64,000 nt of DNA, taken from assembly GCA_037783545.1 (NCBI GenBank), contig JBBELK010000666.1, positions 1,719,001 to 1,783,000 on the forward strand. Reading direction: 5' to 3'. The translations under genes and the position numbers were made by a program. Shown piece after piece: positions 44,656-57,665 of the stretch. Below the pieces are notes generated by a model. The model saw only the letters and a list, made by a program, of their open reading frames with translations, was not told the origin of the DNA and made no database searches. The DNA comes from Henricia sp. BOLD:AAB3569. Taxonomy: Eukaryota > Echinodermata > Asteroidea > Spinulosida > Echinasteridae. Each line of letters starts with the position of its first letter. Position 1 is the stretch's first letter.

Positions 44656-46025
44656 TTGGCGATATAGCTTCATAGTTTCAGAGACCGGACAATGAGACAG
44701 TGATGCATTGCACCCTCCGATAAACATTATACTTTAAAGAGCTAGAATCCCCCTTTAAGGAAAATTTAGCAGTTAGGCTTTTTTCGATAGTCCAAACATC
44801 CCTCTTGCCGACGTGGATTGTTTTTGCAAGCAAAAGTGCGCCTTTCGAAAATGGGATTTTCGCGATTTCTGAAACGCTCATTAGGTATTCATGATATGCG
44901 CGTGACCCCATGACGCAATCCTGAGAAAGAGAAGTCAGCACGATTGTTAGCTCCATACGGTTACACGCAAACAACTTGGAAAACCGTCTCTGTTAGATGG
45001 TGTTTTTTTAAGAATTTTGTTGGTCCAAAAAGCCAGAGAAATGCGCAGTAGTTGCGTTGTTGTATTTTTTACCAGACACTATGAAAAAAAAGAGCAGAAA
45101 TATTTTCTTTTCTATTACCAAGAGAGAGAAAAACGAGTCGCTCATTCTAACTTGTACCGGCCGATTTTCAAACACGTGGAAACTACGGCCCGCAGGTACC
45201 GTTCCATGCTGTACACAGACCGCTGTGAATGCCGTTCGTTCCGTGACAAAACCACCAGTCGCAATGCACCAGTATTTTCTTCAAAAGAGCTTCATTGTGA
45301 GCCACAATTTCATCGTTTTTTCACAAAACAGGTAAAAGTAGATTGTTGTCATAGTACATGAAGTGTTTTTCACGTTTGTATTTTGAATTACAAGGGCAAA
45401 ACAGGCATGATAAACATTCACTTCGTGTATTTTCCATTCAATACTGCACAGGCAGTTTTTTATGTTTCTATGGATGACGTCAAAACCCTGTTGATAAACA
45501 AACCAAGTGACCTCGAACGTTTCAGAATTTCGGGTGAAGAGGGTCGGAACTGCTTAGCGTTTTAAGCAAAAGCCTGTCGATTGTTTTGTGGAAAACAAGT
45601 TGTGATGGTGTTGTACACACATACACCTCCATGATAAACAGGAAAACTTTAAAAATGTGGACGGGGGGATACTAGCTGTTTAAAGTTATTTTGTGTTGTA
45701 GTCACCGCCGTCACACTACTCTTGACTTACCCGGGTAATTAATTAACCCGGGTAGTTGTCCACACCCGAGTAGAAACTAACCCGCAGAATCGGTTTCACA
45801 CTACAAAATTAACTCCGAAAATCAGCCTACCCGCTTTTCATACCCAGATAATTTGTGATTCGCATTCAGACTATACGAACGACAACCCGGAGAATATGCA
45901 TCGCTAACCTTTCCACTCCCAGGAACCATTGCGCCCATAACATCTCGAAATAGTGCCTAAAACATTTGATCTTATACTTCTGAATATTCGAAGTCAACAG
46001 AGAATTATAGGGGCCGTCCATATAC
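44656..46025 (-). repeat. Composite array: block Q copy 2 (minus)
   Basis: Matches Q copies at 51909 and 55069 almost exactly. It is cut at 46025 by the 4.1-kb element and resumes at 50161 after the duplicated TCCATATAC. Confidence 0.8.
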
Positions 46026-46494
46026 TAGACTTGGTTCCAAGTCCGAGATCCTGTTTTGTTTTCCGTTTCCGATTTTTGAAATGTATGGACAGGGAACTAG
46101 TCTATTTCGGTTCAGGATCTCGGACTTGGGACTTCTGCACGCCAGTTAATTGTACACGGTCTATGGGAATTAAGTCCAAAACAGGACGTAACGATATGAT
46201 TGGTCGAAGTCACAGGGAGCCTTACGTTGTAATGAATATTCATTAGAAATCTTCTAGAGGATGTATTTATTTGCGAGTCGTGTCGTCCGCGCTGCTGGTA
46301 CATGGTCGTGTCGGATTGTTTACAAACCTGTTGTAAATAATACAACATTCTGACATATCGGTTGATAATTTACTGACATTCGCAGATGGTTGAGATGGTG
46401 AAAGAATCTGGGGGTACATGACATGGTTATAACATCACCTGAATTGAATCTTCAACAGGTAATCACTTAAAATTAGAAAAGATTACCATACGCG

Positions 46495-46610
46495 GACGGT
46501 GCCGGTACATGCCTGGCTGGCCTAGCGCTGCCTCGGCCGGGCGGTCGTGAGCCGCGCCCGGCTGCAGCGCGGGGCCGGGCCGGGCGGCCTCTACCCGGTT
46601 TCACGGTACG
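46495..46610. other. CpG-rich patch inside the 4.1-kb element
   Basis: About 115 bp with very high G+C and many CG steps (GGCCGGGCGGTCGTGAGCCG) amid AT-rich sequence. No frame or RNA recognised. Confidence 0.5.
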
Positions 46611-46887
46611 TTGATATGTTAACATATGACTAAGACTTACATGCAGTAAGAATTGAGAAGTTGAGCAGAAAAAAATCTTTAAAATTTTAATACCTATCAA
46701 ACCTCAGTAACTTGCTGATTTAATAAAAAAAACCAAATTTAGGAATTAAAAAAAAAAAATTTCCAGCCAATCTCTCATTTGTTGTCATAATTAAATAAGT
46801 AATAATAGGCCCGAGGTCTGACATTGTCTGAAGACTGAAGCCAGAGTTCTCCATTCTTTCGGGTAATCTTGCCAAAAAGTCAAACTT

Positions 46888-46966
46888 GAGCAAGCATGCT
46901 AGTGAGCTAGAAGCAGGCATCTGCCATGTTAGCAGGAAGTCGTGGGTTCAAATCCCACCCGATACG
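46888..46966 (+). repeat. tRNA-like sequence (SINE head or pseudogene)
   Basis: Perfect T arm GTGGG-TTCAAAT-CCCAC and an anticodon arm TCTGC-CATGTTA-GCAGG with TGT (Thr) in the loop. The acceptor and D arms do not pair, so it is not a working tRNA. Confidence 0.45.
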
Positions 46967-48295
46967 AGCACGTATGCTATGAAGTTTTCCCGATAGTGTC
47001 TTAGGGGGAAACATTTAGTGTACTTGTCATAATTGGGAAAGGGCAAAACAATTACATGTCATGATGTAGGCCCGATGCACATAGGCCTACAATTGTATGA
47101 ATTGTTTCCCCAACCACTTCCCCGCTCTATCCCACCTCAGAGAAGGGGATTGTCAATTTTCGAGTGACAAAATCCCACTCCTGCGGGGCAAAATCTAGGT
47201 GACAAAATCCCCACCCAGGGGTACGGGTGTGCGATGCAAAATAATGCATGTTTTGCTCCCATGTGCACAGACAATATGATTTCCTTTTGTCAAAATCCCC
47301 ACCCTGGGGGCATGAAAAAATGTGACCAAACCCCCCACCTAAGGGGTAATATTACCCTAATTAAGCAGAAGCAGTTATAGATTCACTTTTTGGGGGCGGT
47401 GGAGGGGTGTGTGGGAAAATTTTCTATTATTTTGGTCAGGTGCTCTTAATTCAGAAACATGCATCCAAAAACTGCATCTGTTAATTAGCTCCTGTGACAC
47501 ATGTATATGTCAAGAAAGGCAAAGTATGGTAATTTATACCAAAAACCTTTTTACTTGCAGGACTACTTTGAGAGCTCAGCTTGAACTCACTGCAGGAAGC
47601 CTTGGCGGATCTGCGCCTTGGCAAAACCTTTGTGACGAGTTGCATATTCTCAGGGACTATTCACAAGGTCAAGGTTGAAGGAACTGCCACAAAACTTAAA
47701 GAGGAGTTCAGCATGATATGGACAGCATGATATTTTCCTACGGTGATTAGAGCACAATATGAGTACTTTGCAACATCCTAGCTCCAACACACAGCCTTGG
47801 GAAAAAATTATTGGACCACCTACAACCTGCATAGACAACAAAAATAAATATGTAAGAAACGTTTAAGGCATGTCTTACATATTTGATGCCTTGTAAGCAT
47901 CCTGAGCTAATGACTATTGTCTAAGACCAAATATGATAAACATAAGCCTGGTTGCTGAGGGATTTTGTTGAATAATTCAAGACATAGATGGTCCAATATT
48001 TTTTTCCAAGACTTTATGTCTCTGGGGCCTCTGAAAAGGCCCCCAGTCCTTACTAGGTTAATTAGCCAGATTAAAAAAATATATATTTCACTCTGTTTCA
48101 CTGAGGTATCTAACATTTTTAAAAGTAGAATTTACTAACATAAAAATACAGGTACAATTGAATTGTCTCGTGGGATTTGTTAAATTTGCTACAATTTGCC
48201 ATGATCTTTGTTTGATTTTCTTTTTCTTGTACTATATTAGGTAGATTCACAAGCTGCAAAAATGAGGGCGTTTTTTGATACCCATTTTGTGCCTA

Positions 48296-48490
48296 CAAAT
48301 TCATATGCAGCACGATATGGGGCCGAGGGTACTCTCCTACCATTGTCCACCTCCCACACTCCCCCACCCCCTACCATTGTCCCCCTATTGTGTCTGAAAC
48401 ATCCAATGAATTCCTTTAAGTTTTTAGGGGCGGTTGGTGCGTTAACAAAAGGGAAGAGAGTGTGTCGAGTCATAGGTCCCAAATCGTGCT
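48296..48490 (-). repeat. Dispersed repeat, inverted partner of 18810-19176
   Basis: Carries GATATGGGGCCGAGGGTACT and GTGCGTTAACAAAAGGGAAG. It lacks the 93-bp palindrome present in the partner. The rest of 46146-49300 holds no gene I can support. Confidence 0.7.
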
Positions 48491-49327
48491 GGGTATACAT
48501 GTATACAAATTGTGACAAATTTTTAAACCTACAATCTCTTCAGGAGGCATTTTAAGCAATACATGTATAAAATGTTTAATGTAGAGCATTTTTTGTTTAA
48601 AAAGGAATACCGCAGTATAAAACCAACTAAATATCTGAATTACAACAGTGTTACAAGCATATTTTCTCATGCCGTTTAAATGTTGATCTTGAACATGATT
48701 GCTAAAATTTGCCTTATTTTGTGCAGGCGATCTCGAGACTCAGACTCTAGTTGACTCGAGACATCAACCCCAAATGATATGGCTCGACTTGAGACTCAAA
48801 CCTCAAAAGACTTGACATGAGTCAGATTTTTTCATTTGATTCAGCCAAAAATAAAAATTTTTTTTTTATCCTTTTTTCGTCATTTTGGAGACCGAATTTC
48901 AGCACTAAAGAAACCTTGGCTAAAAGCATGTAAGTTCCATTGTTAAGACTCAATTTGAAATTAGTTTGACAAATTTATTGTTGTGACTACTCGACATAAC
49001 GTTACAACTCAAGTTACAACCCTGATTTTGTGCATCAAAATCCACATTAACATCAGTTTTAATAACCTGAAAATTGCAGACCTCTCATTTGAAGGAGTTT
49101 GTCAAGATAAATTTTGAATGTGTTGTTAACCCATGAAGAGCCACGACCACTCACTGCAAGTTTTTTTTCTTAAAAATTGAGATTTTAGTGTAGGAAAAAA
49201 AGTATTCTTGAGTCGTCTTATAGGTTTAAATGTAGGAGGGCTTATGTGACGTCGAACCCTTCATCAGGAAAGTAGGTAAATTTGTTACGAAATGGATGCT
49301 GTATAATACTATGGACTCTGGCCAAGT

Positions 49328-49554
49328 CGACCGTTTGCCCAACTCGACCGTGAACCAACTCGACCACACAGTGCATGCAACAATTAAGTCACTTTGCTTT
49401 ACGTCCACCGATTAACTGACCAAAGTTACGGGTGTAGTGACACATCATAATAGTGGCACTATTTTTGGACATACAAATTCCAATTTTCCAAGAAAAACTT
49501 GAACTACGGTCGGTTCGCGGTCGAGTTGGTTTACGGTCGAGTTGGCAAACGGTC
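49328..49554. mobile_element. Small foldback with GACCGTTTGCCCAACTCGAC ends
   Basis: Left arm about 37 bp (49328-49364) is inverted at about 49515-49554. Within each arm CAACTCGACC repeats. Nested in the 4.1-kb element. Confidence 0.6.
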
Positions 49555-50185
49555 GCCTCGCGTCTTTTGTACGGCCAGGGAGGAGAGCTCGCCGGGCGCC
49601 ACGCGTTATCAAATCGGCCGGGTAAATCGGTAACGATCACTCTCAAACCGCTTCAAAATGCACAAAATGTTTCAAGTTTATCGCACCCGGTACGTTCGCA
49701 ACAGCAGTTGCACTAAAATACATGCACTGAGAGGATCACAAAGCGACTATTCCATTCTATCAAAAGGTAACAGATGTGTATTTTGACACGAGTAAGTGTC
49801 AGGAGTACGTTTTATTTTTATTTCCATTTAAAATATTACAACATTTCATGCTTATGGCACTAATTCTTCCTAACAACAAACCACAGAAACAGTTTTAAAA
49901 AGAAGGCTGCGAAAATGTTAAACCTCATCTTACCTGTGAAGCATATAGACCCGACCACCCGGATTTGTATACGTTCCAATTGGCCGTCGCTACGGAAACC
50001 GCGCTGTATGTAAATCCAACTGGTGAATACATGAATGTAGCTGGCGTGCAGAAGTCCCAAGTCCGAGATCCTGAACCGAAATAGACTAGTTCCCTGTCCA
50101 TACATTTCAAAAATCGGAAACGGAAAACAAAACAGGATCTCGGACTTGGAACCAAGTCTATCCATATACTTGTACGTACGCACGG

Positions 50186-50652
50186 AGGGGAGAGGGGAGG
50201 GGCTGGGGAGGGGGGAGGGGAGGGGCGGCGGAGGAGAGGGGATTGCACTCCCTATATATGTTTTGTGCAGAACCGAATTCTCTATGTGGGTGTGCAATAA
50301 GGCAGAAAATCCACAGAGTAACCAAAAAAGTGGTTACTGTGTGGATTGTGCAATTTACACCGCTCACTATGTGGAACGCGCTCACTATGTGGATCGGTGA
50401 CTGTGTGGATCGCCAGTTGGGGGGGCCGTCTCGTCGATAATTTTCGAAATTTCAGAGGGTTAGGGAGTTCTGTTTTGTGTCGAAATAGGAAAAAAAGAGA
50501 GGCACAATAAAAAGAACTCCCCACCCAGTAATAAAGGGTTCGAACCCATTAGTGGCTGTTCCGCACCCTAATGCACATAGTAACCAGAAATGGCGGGGGA
50601 GGGGCGGGGGGAGGGGGGGGGGGGCGGGGGAGGGGCGGGGGGCGGGTGGGGA
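50186..50652 (-). repeat. Composite array: G-rich minisatellites and block U copy 1
   Basis: G-rich (50186-50240), block U (50241-50590: TTTTGTGCAGAACCGAATTC ... CACATAGTAACCAGAAATGG), G-rich (50590-50652). Block U contains four CTATGTGGA or CTGTGTGGA words. U recurs at 53359-53698 and is absent from the third unit. Confidence 0.75.
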
Positions 50653-53281
50653 GATTTTCTAAGTGTCATAAATGGAAAACATCAAAAATGGCCCTAATGT
50701 TGAGTAAAGCAAGGCATTTTATCACACTTGCTCAATACCAAAAAAAAAGAACGTTTCCCAAATTTCCAGTGGGGGCGACTGGGGGCGACGATTTTTCATA
50801 GGGGCGCCCCCCCCCCCCCATGTTCTCATCAAAAATGTGAAAGCAGGTCACAGTGTGATGTTTTTTGTGGTCGCAGCAGTAAAAATCATGATTTTGGACA
50901 ATTTATGTGATTTTGCACCAACATTGCCGTTTCTTACTCCTGAACGGCACATGCACCGGGTGTGACACTTAAGAATACTGTTTTGGGATGTCCCAAGATA
51001 TTCTACAACTGAAAATAAGCTCCAGAAATCTGAGGATTTTTGTTGCAATTAAATAGCCCTAGCCCAGGGACTAAAAGGACCGTGACGGCCCGGAAGGAGT
51101 GATCATAGTCTAAATAAGATGCGCTGCACGACCGTCGAGAGAGAGGAAACCTGTATGGTGCGCCCACCTGGCCCTGAAGGTATAACTATCTAAGTGCTAA
51201 TGTGTTCTATCTATCTGTTTCTAAAACTGCCCGCATCTTTGTTGTATAAAAGTACTATGATCTTTACATCGTATACTCGTATCAAATGAGATTCCAGCAG
51301 GGAGGCGAATGCGAACGACTGACTGACGTCAAAGTCTGTTTAAAACAAGCCTCTTCGAGAAAAACCAATTTACGAAAAAGGGAAACCGCTAGCAACACAG
51401 CTCTATAAGCATCATATCATTGGTACTTGTAATGAGCTGCGTTAGGCTCGGGCGTACATGGACTACACAATCAAACAAATTGACCAACAAAGATACAGGT
51501 AGGCATATGCCTGACAGAGATAAACTTATTGCAATCTATTCCACCAACTTGACCTTCAAAAAAGAATAAAATAATAATAATAATAATTTAAAGAACGCTG
51601 AATGCCGCAATGGGGCGACATTTCGGGAAGACTCTCACCGGAGACCACCGAAATTTCGTCAAGAATCACTCAAAATGACACCTTATTTTTTTACCCAAAG
51701 CTTCCGGAGATGGTCACAGACCGAAGAGAAACAACTCCAGTCCCAATAAAAATGGTTCTCGACCTAAAAAAAAATGGTTTTTGACCTAAACAAAATAATT
51801 TTAAACTCAAAAATATTAGGGCGACACCAAAATGTCGCCCTATTGAGCACGTCGCCCTAATATAGCTTTTTTACATACAAATTGTCGCCCTATCCTGGCA
51901 TTCATAGTTTTTGGCGATATAGCTTCATAGTTTCAGAGACCGGACAATGAGACAGTGATGCATTGCACCCTCCGATAAACATTATACTTTAAAGAGCTAG
52001 AATCCCCCTTTAAGGAAAATTTAGCAGTTAGGCTTTTTTCGATAGTCCAAACATCCCTCTTGCCGACGTGGATTGTTTTTGCAAGCAAAAGTGCGCCTTT
52101 CGAAAATGGGATTTTCGCGATTTCTGAAACGCTCATTAGGTATTCATGATATGCGCGTGACCCTATGACGCAATCCTGAGAAAGAGAAGTCAGCACGATT
52201 GTTAGCTCCATACGGTTACACGCAAACAACTTGGAAAACCGTCTCTGTTAGATGGTGTTTTTTTAAGAATTTTGTTGGTCCAAAAAGCCAGAGAAATGCG
52301 CAGTAGTTGCGTTGTTGTATTTTTTACCAGACACTATGAAAAAAAAGAGCAGAAATATTTTCTTTTCTATTACCAAGAGAGAGAAAAACGAGTCGCTCAT
52401 TCTAACTTGTACCGGCCGATTTTCAAACACGTGGAAACTACGGCCCGCAGGTACCGTTCCATGCTGTACACAGACCGCTGTGAATGCCGTTCGTTCCGTG
52501 ACAAAACCACCAGTCGCAATGCACCAGTATTTTCTTCAAAAGAGCTTCATTGTGAGCCACAATTTCATCGTTTTTTCACAAAACAGGTAAAAGTAGATTG
52601 TTGTCATAGTACATGAAGTGTTTTTCACGTTTGTATTTTGAATTACAAGGGCAAAACAGGCATGATAAACATTCACTTCGTGTATTTTCCATTCAATACT
52701 GCACAGGCAGTTTTTTATGTTTCTATGGATGACGTCAAAACCCTGTTGATAAACAAACCAAGTGACCTCGAACGTTTCAGAATTTCGGGTGAAGAGGGTC
52801 GGAACTGCTTAGCGTTTTAAGCAAAAGCCTGTCGATTTTTTTGTGGAAAACAAGTTGTGATGGTGTTGTACACACATACACCTCCATGATAAACAGGAAA
52901 ACTTTAAAAATGTGGACGGGGGGATACTAGCTGTTTAAAGTTATTTTGTGTTGTAGTCACCGCCGTCACACTACTCTTGACTTACCCGGGTAATTAATTA
53001 ACCCGGGTAGTTGTCCACACCCGAGTAGAAACTAACCCGCAGAATCGGTTTCACACTACAAAATTAACTCCGAAAATCAGCCTACCCGCTTTTCATACCC
53101 AGATAATTTGTGATTCGCATTCAGACTATACGAACGACAACCCGGAGAATATGCATCGCTAACCTTTCCACTCCCAGGAACCATTGCGCCCATAACATCT
53201 CGAAATAGTGCCTAAAACATTTGATCTTATACTTCTGAATATTCGAAGTCAACAGAGAATTATAGGGGCCGTCCATATACT
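50653..53281 (-). repeat. Composite array: unit 2, blocks R-P-G-Q (minus)
   Basis: R 50653-50807, C run, P 50819-51567, (AAT)n, G 51586-51908, Q 51909-53281. Uninterrupted, so it is the reference for what the other units have gained or lost. Confidence 0.8.
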
Positions 53282-53295
53282 TGTACGTACGCACG

Positions 53296-53792
53296 GAGGG
53301 GAGAGGGGAGGGGCTGGGGAGGGGGGAGGGGAGGGGCGGCGGAGGAGAGGGGATTGCACTCCCTATGTTTTGTGCAGAACCGAATTCTCTATGTGGGTGT
53401 GCAATAAGGCAGAAAATCCACAGAGTAACCAAAAAAGTGGTTACTGTGTGGATTGTGCAATTTACACCGCTCACTATGTGGAACGCGCTCACTATGTGGA
53501 TCGGTGACTGTGTGGATCGCCAGTTGGGGGAGCCGTCTCGTCGATAATTTTCGAAATTTCAGAGGGTTAGGGAGTTCTGTTTTGTGTCGAAATAGGAAAA
53601 AAAGAGAGGCACAATAAAAAGAACTCCCCACCCAGTAATAAAGGGTTCGAACCCAGTAGTGGCTGTTCCGCACCCTAATGCACATAGTAACCAGAAATGG
53701 CGGGGGAGGGGCGGAGGGGAGGGGGCGGGGGAGGGGCGGGGGAGGGGCGGGGGGGGGGGGGGGGGGGAGGGGCGGGGGGCGGGTGGGGAGAT
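53296..53792 (-). repeat. Composite array: G-rich minisatellites and block U copy 2
   Basis: As at 50186-50652, with a longer second G-rich tract (53699-53792). Confidence 0.75.
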
Positions 53793-56445
53793 TTTCTAAG
53801 TGTCATAAATGGAAAACATCAAAAATGGCCCTAATGTTGAGTAAAGCAAGGCATTTTATCACACTTGCTCAATACCAAAAAAAGGAGCATTTCCCAAATT
53901 TCCAGTGGGGGCGACTGGGGGCGACGATTTTTCATAGGGGCGCCCCCCCCCCCCCCCCCCCTCCCCCCATGTTCTCATCATAAATGTGAAAGCAGGTCAC
54001 AGTGTGATGTTTTTTGTGGTCGCAGCAGTAAAAATCATGATTTTGGACGATTTGTGTGATTTTGCACCAAAATTGCCGTTTCTTACTCCTGAACGGCACA
54101 TGCACCGGGTGTGACACTTAAGAATACTGTTTTGGGATGTCCCAAGATATACTACAACTGAAAATAAGCTCCAGAAATCTGAGGATTTTTGTTGCAATTA
54201 AATAGCCCTAGCCCAGGGACTAAAAGGACCGTGACGGCCCGGAAGGAGTGATCATAGTCTAAATAAGATGCGCTGCACGACCGTCGAGAGAGAGGAAACC
54301 TGTATGGTGCGCCCACCTGGCCCTGAAGGTATAACTATCTAAGTGCTAATGTGTTCTATCTATCTGTTTCTAAAACTGCCCGCATCTTTGTTGTATAAAA
54401 GTACTATGATCTTTACATCGTATACTCGTATCAAATGAGATTCCAGCAGGGAGGCGAATGCGAACGACTGACTGACGTCAAAGTCTGTTTAAAACAAGCC
54501 TCTTCGAGAAAAACCAATTTACGAAAAAGGGAAACCGCTAGCAACACAGCTCTGTAAGCATCTATATCATTGGTACTTGTAATAAGCTGCGTTAGGCTCG
54601 GGCGTACATGGACTACACAATAAAACAAATTGGCCAACAAAGATACAGGTAGGCATATGCCTGACAGAGATAAACTTATTGCAATCTATTCCACCAACTT
54701 GACCTTCAAAAGTAAAAAAAAAAAAAAAAAATAATAATAATAATTTAAAGAACGCTGAATGCCGCAATGGGGCGACATTTCGGGAAGACTCTCACCGGAG
54801 ACCACCGAAATTTCGTCAAGAATCACTCAAAATGACACCTTATTTTTTTACCCAAAGCTTCCGGAGATGGTCACAGACCGAAGAGAAACAACTCCAGTCC
54901 CAATAAAAATGGTTCTCGACCTAAAAAAAAATGGTTTTTGACCTAACAAAATTAATTTTAAACTCAAAAATATTAGGGCGACACCAAAATGTCGCCCTAT
55001 TGAGCACGTCGCCCTAATATAGCTTTTTTACATACAAATTGTCGCCCTATCCTGGCATTCATAGTTTTTGGCGATATAGCTTCATAGTTTCAGAGACCGG
55101 ACAATGAGACAGTGATGCATTGCACCCTCCGATAAACATTATACTTTAAAGAGCTAGAATCCCCCTTTAAGGAAAATTTAGCAGTTAGGCTTTTTTCGAT
55201 AGTCCAAACATCCCTCTTGCCGACGTGGATTTTTTTTGCAAGAAAAAGTGCGCCTTTCGAAAATGGGATTTTCGCGATTTCTGAAACGCTCATTAGGTAT
55301 TCATGATATGCGCGTGACCCCATGACGCAATCCTGAGAAAGAGAAGTCAGCACGATTGTTAGCTCCATACGTTTACACGCAAACAACTTGGAAAACCGTC
55401 TCTGTTAGATGGTGTTTTTTTAAGAATTTTGTTGGTCCAAAAAGCCAGAGATATGCGCAGTAGTTGCGTGGTTGTATTTTTTACCAGACACTATGAAAAA
55501 AAAGAGCAGAAATATTTTCTTTTCTATTACCAAGAGAGAGAAAAACGAGTCGCTCATTCTAACTTGTACCGGCCGAAGTTCAAACACGTGGAAACTACGG
55601 CCCGCAGGTACCGTTCCATGCTGTACACAGACCGCTGTGAATGCCGTTCGTTCCGTGACAAAACCACCCGTCGCAATGCACCAGTATTTACTTCAAAAGA
55701 GCTTCATTGTGAGCCACAATTTCATCGTTTTTTCACAAAACAGGTAAAAGTAGATTGTTGTCATATTACATGAACTGTTTTTCACGTTTGTATTTTGAAT
55801 TACAAGGGCAAAACAGGCATGATAAACATTCACTTCGTGTATTTTCCATTCAATACTGCACAGGCAGTTTTGTATGTTTCTCAGGATGACGTCAAAACCC
55901 TGTTGAACAACAATTATAAACCAAGTGACCTCGAACGTTTCAGAATTTCGGGTGAAGAGGGTCGGAACTGCTTAGCGTTTTAAGCAAAAGCCTGTCGATT
56001 TTTTGTGGAAAACAAGTTGTGATGGTGTTGTACACACACACACCTCCATGATAAACAGGAAAACTTTAAAAGTGTGGACGGGGGGGATACTAGCTGTTTA
56101 AAGTTAGTTTGTGTTGTAGTCACCGCCGTCACACTACTCTTGACTTACCCGGGTAATTAATTAACCCCGGTAGTTGTCCACACCCGAGTAGAAACTAACC
56201 CGCAGAATCGGTTTCACACTACAAAATTAACTCCGAAAATCAGCCTACCCGCTTTTCATACCCAGATAATTTGTGATTCGCATTCAGACTATACGAACGA
56301 CAACCCGGAGAATATGCATCGCTAACCTTTCCACTCCCAGGAACCATTGCGCCCATAACATCTCGAAATAGTGCCTAAAACATTTGATCTTATACTTCTG
56401 AATATTCGAAGTCAACAGAGAATTATAGGGGCCGTCCATATACTT
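53793..56445 (-). repeat. Composite array: unit 3, blocks R-P-G-Q (minus)
   Basis: R 53793-53942, C run, P 53967-54713, A/AAT tract, G 54744-55068, Q 55069-56445. Very close to unit 2, but Q has a few changes, including a short insertion near 55908. Confidence 0.8.
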
Positions 56446-56459
56446 GTACGTACGCACGG

Positions 56460-56915
56460 ATGGGGGAGGGGTAGGGGAGGGGCGGGGGAGGGGGAGGGGA
56501 GGGGCGGAGGGTAGGGGGCGGGGGAGGGCGGAGGGGAGGGGGCGGGGGAGGGGCGGAGGGGAGGGGGCGGGGGAGGGGCGGGGGTGGGTGTGGGGGGGGG
56601 GGGGAGATTTTCTAAGTGTCATAAATGGAAAACATCAAAAATGACCCTAATGTTGAGTAAAGCAAGGCATTTTATCACACTTGCTCAATACCAAAAAAAA
56701 AGGAACGTTTCCCAAATTTCTAGTGGGGGCGACTAGGGGCGACGATTTTTCATAGGGGCGCCCCAAACCGCCCTCCCCCCACGCCCCCTCCCCCTTGGCT
56801 CCGCAGCTGTTTCTGACCCAATTTCCTGCACCGCGTGGGGTCTGGAGACAGTGTTTTTTTTCTTGGCGTTCGTGAAACACGAACTAAAAACCACAGAACC
56901 CTATGGACTATGTAT
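56460..56915 (-). repeat. Composite array: terminal G-rich tract, R and S blocks
   Basis: G-rich 56460-56607, R 56608-56765, S 56795-56915. No block U. The array ends here. Confidence 0.75.
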
Positions 56916-57384
56916 TGATGCCATAATTACTAGTAGTACACCAGTAGCAGTACACTGCAATGGTTGTAATGCTATATTGCATTGCGGATATGGATCCACC
57001 ATGTAGCCAGCGCGCTATGGACACATGTACGCCACGTGGGCGTATCATGCACTTTGAATCATGCATATTACATGACTGATGAGGAGAGCGGACCAATCAG
57101 AGGCTTCAGTTAGGGTCCATAGCGAATATGTGGTACGGAAAAAAAATCGCGAACGGGCGAGTGTACTGCGCGCGCAAACAAAAGCTAGTAATGATGAAAG
57201 GATTGAATCCATAAGCACGACAAGTTGGGCAAAACCATTTGGAAGGCGGGTAGGAGGGTTGTAGACTGTCCCGCCGGGGGAGTTCAAAGAACTCTCCCGA
57301 CATCATTATACCTTTCGTCTAAATACGTGTTACGTAATACTTGACCCGCTATGCGTGTCTGAAATTAACGTACAAGAGCGCACA

Positions 57385-57627
57385 ATGGCGGACGTGGAGG
57401 GAATGGGGTCCGGATTCGTGTATATAGGTCATTCGTCGTCCACCCGTAAAAGTAGTGGACGACTACATAAAGGGCCTAGTTGGTATGAACATGGAGGTGA
57501 ACACGGTATGAATAACAATTGCGCTGAATGGTTTATTTTCTTTCACCGATTGGAGATTACTGCGCATTATAAAACAGGGTGTGGGTTTTCGAATGCCCCA
57601 ACTTGCATACACAAATATTTATAGTGA
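57385..57627 (+). CDS. Hypothetical short open frame, uncertain
   Basis: ATG in a good context (CACAATGGCGGACG), 80 codons, no recognised domain. It lies in a non-repetitive stretch of moderate CpG content. It could be a 5' exon or chance. Confidence 0.2.
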
Positions 57628-57665
57628 GAAGCGTCCAACATTTGTGAATTTTGGTAACTGCAAAG

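Larger units (their letters stand above)
46026..50160. mobile_element. 4135-bp DNA element with perfect 120-bp terminal inverted repeats and 9-bp duplication
   Basis: TCCATATAC flanks it on both sides (46017-46025, 50161-50169). The uninterrupted site reads CCGTCCATATACTTGTACG at about 53272 and 56434. The ends, 46026-46145 and 50041-50160, are exact reverse complements over 120 bp and start TAGACTTGGTTCC. Each end is itself a hairpin: CCAAGTCCGAGATCCTG is inverted 60 bp inward as CAGGATCTCGGACTTGG. No transposase frame is found inside, so it is non-autonomous. The interior carries a tRNA-like piece, a CpG-rich patch, a dispersed repeat and a small foldback. Mutator-like or a related 9-bp-duplicating superfamily is possible. 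Confidence 0.88.

Noticed and set aside
45017..45361. 114-codon frame kept in four Q blocks (also 52272, 55429 and inverted near 38.2 kb)
   Set aside because: Overlapping frames in other phases are kept just as well and the DNA copies are nearly identical, so this shows recent duplication, not a protein under selection. No domain recognised.
53636..53660. GGGTTCGAACCC in block U as a tRNA B box
   Set aside because: It is a palindrome that mimics the B box; no A box or cloverleaf around it.
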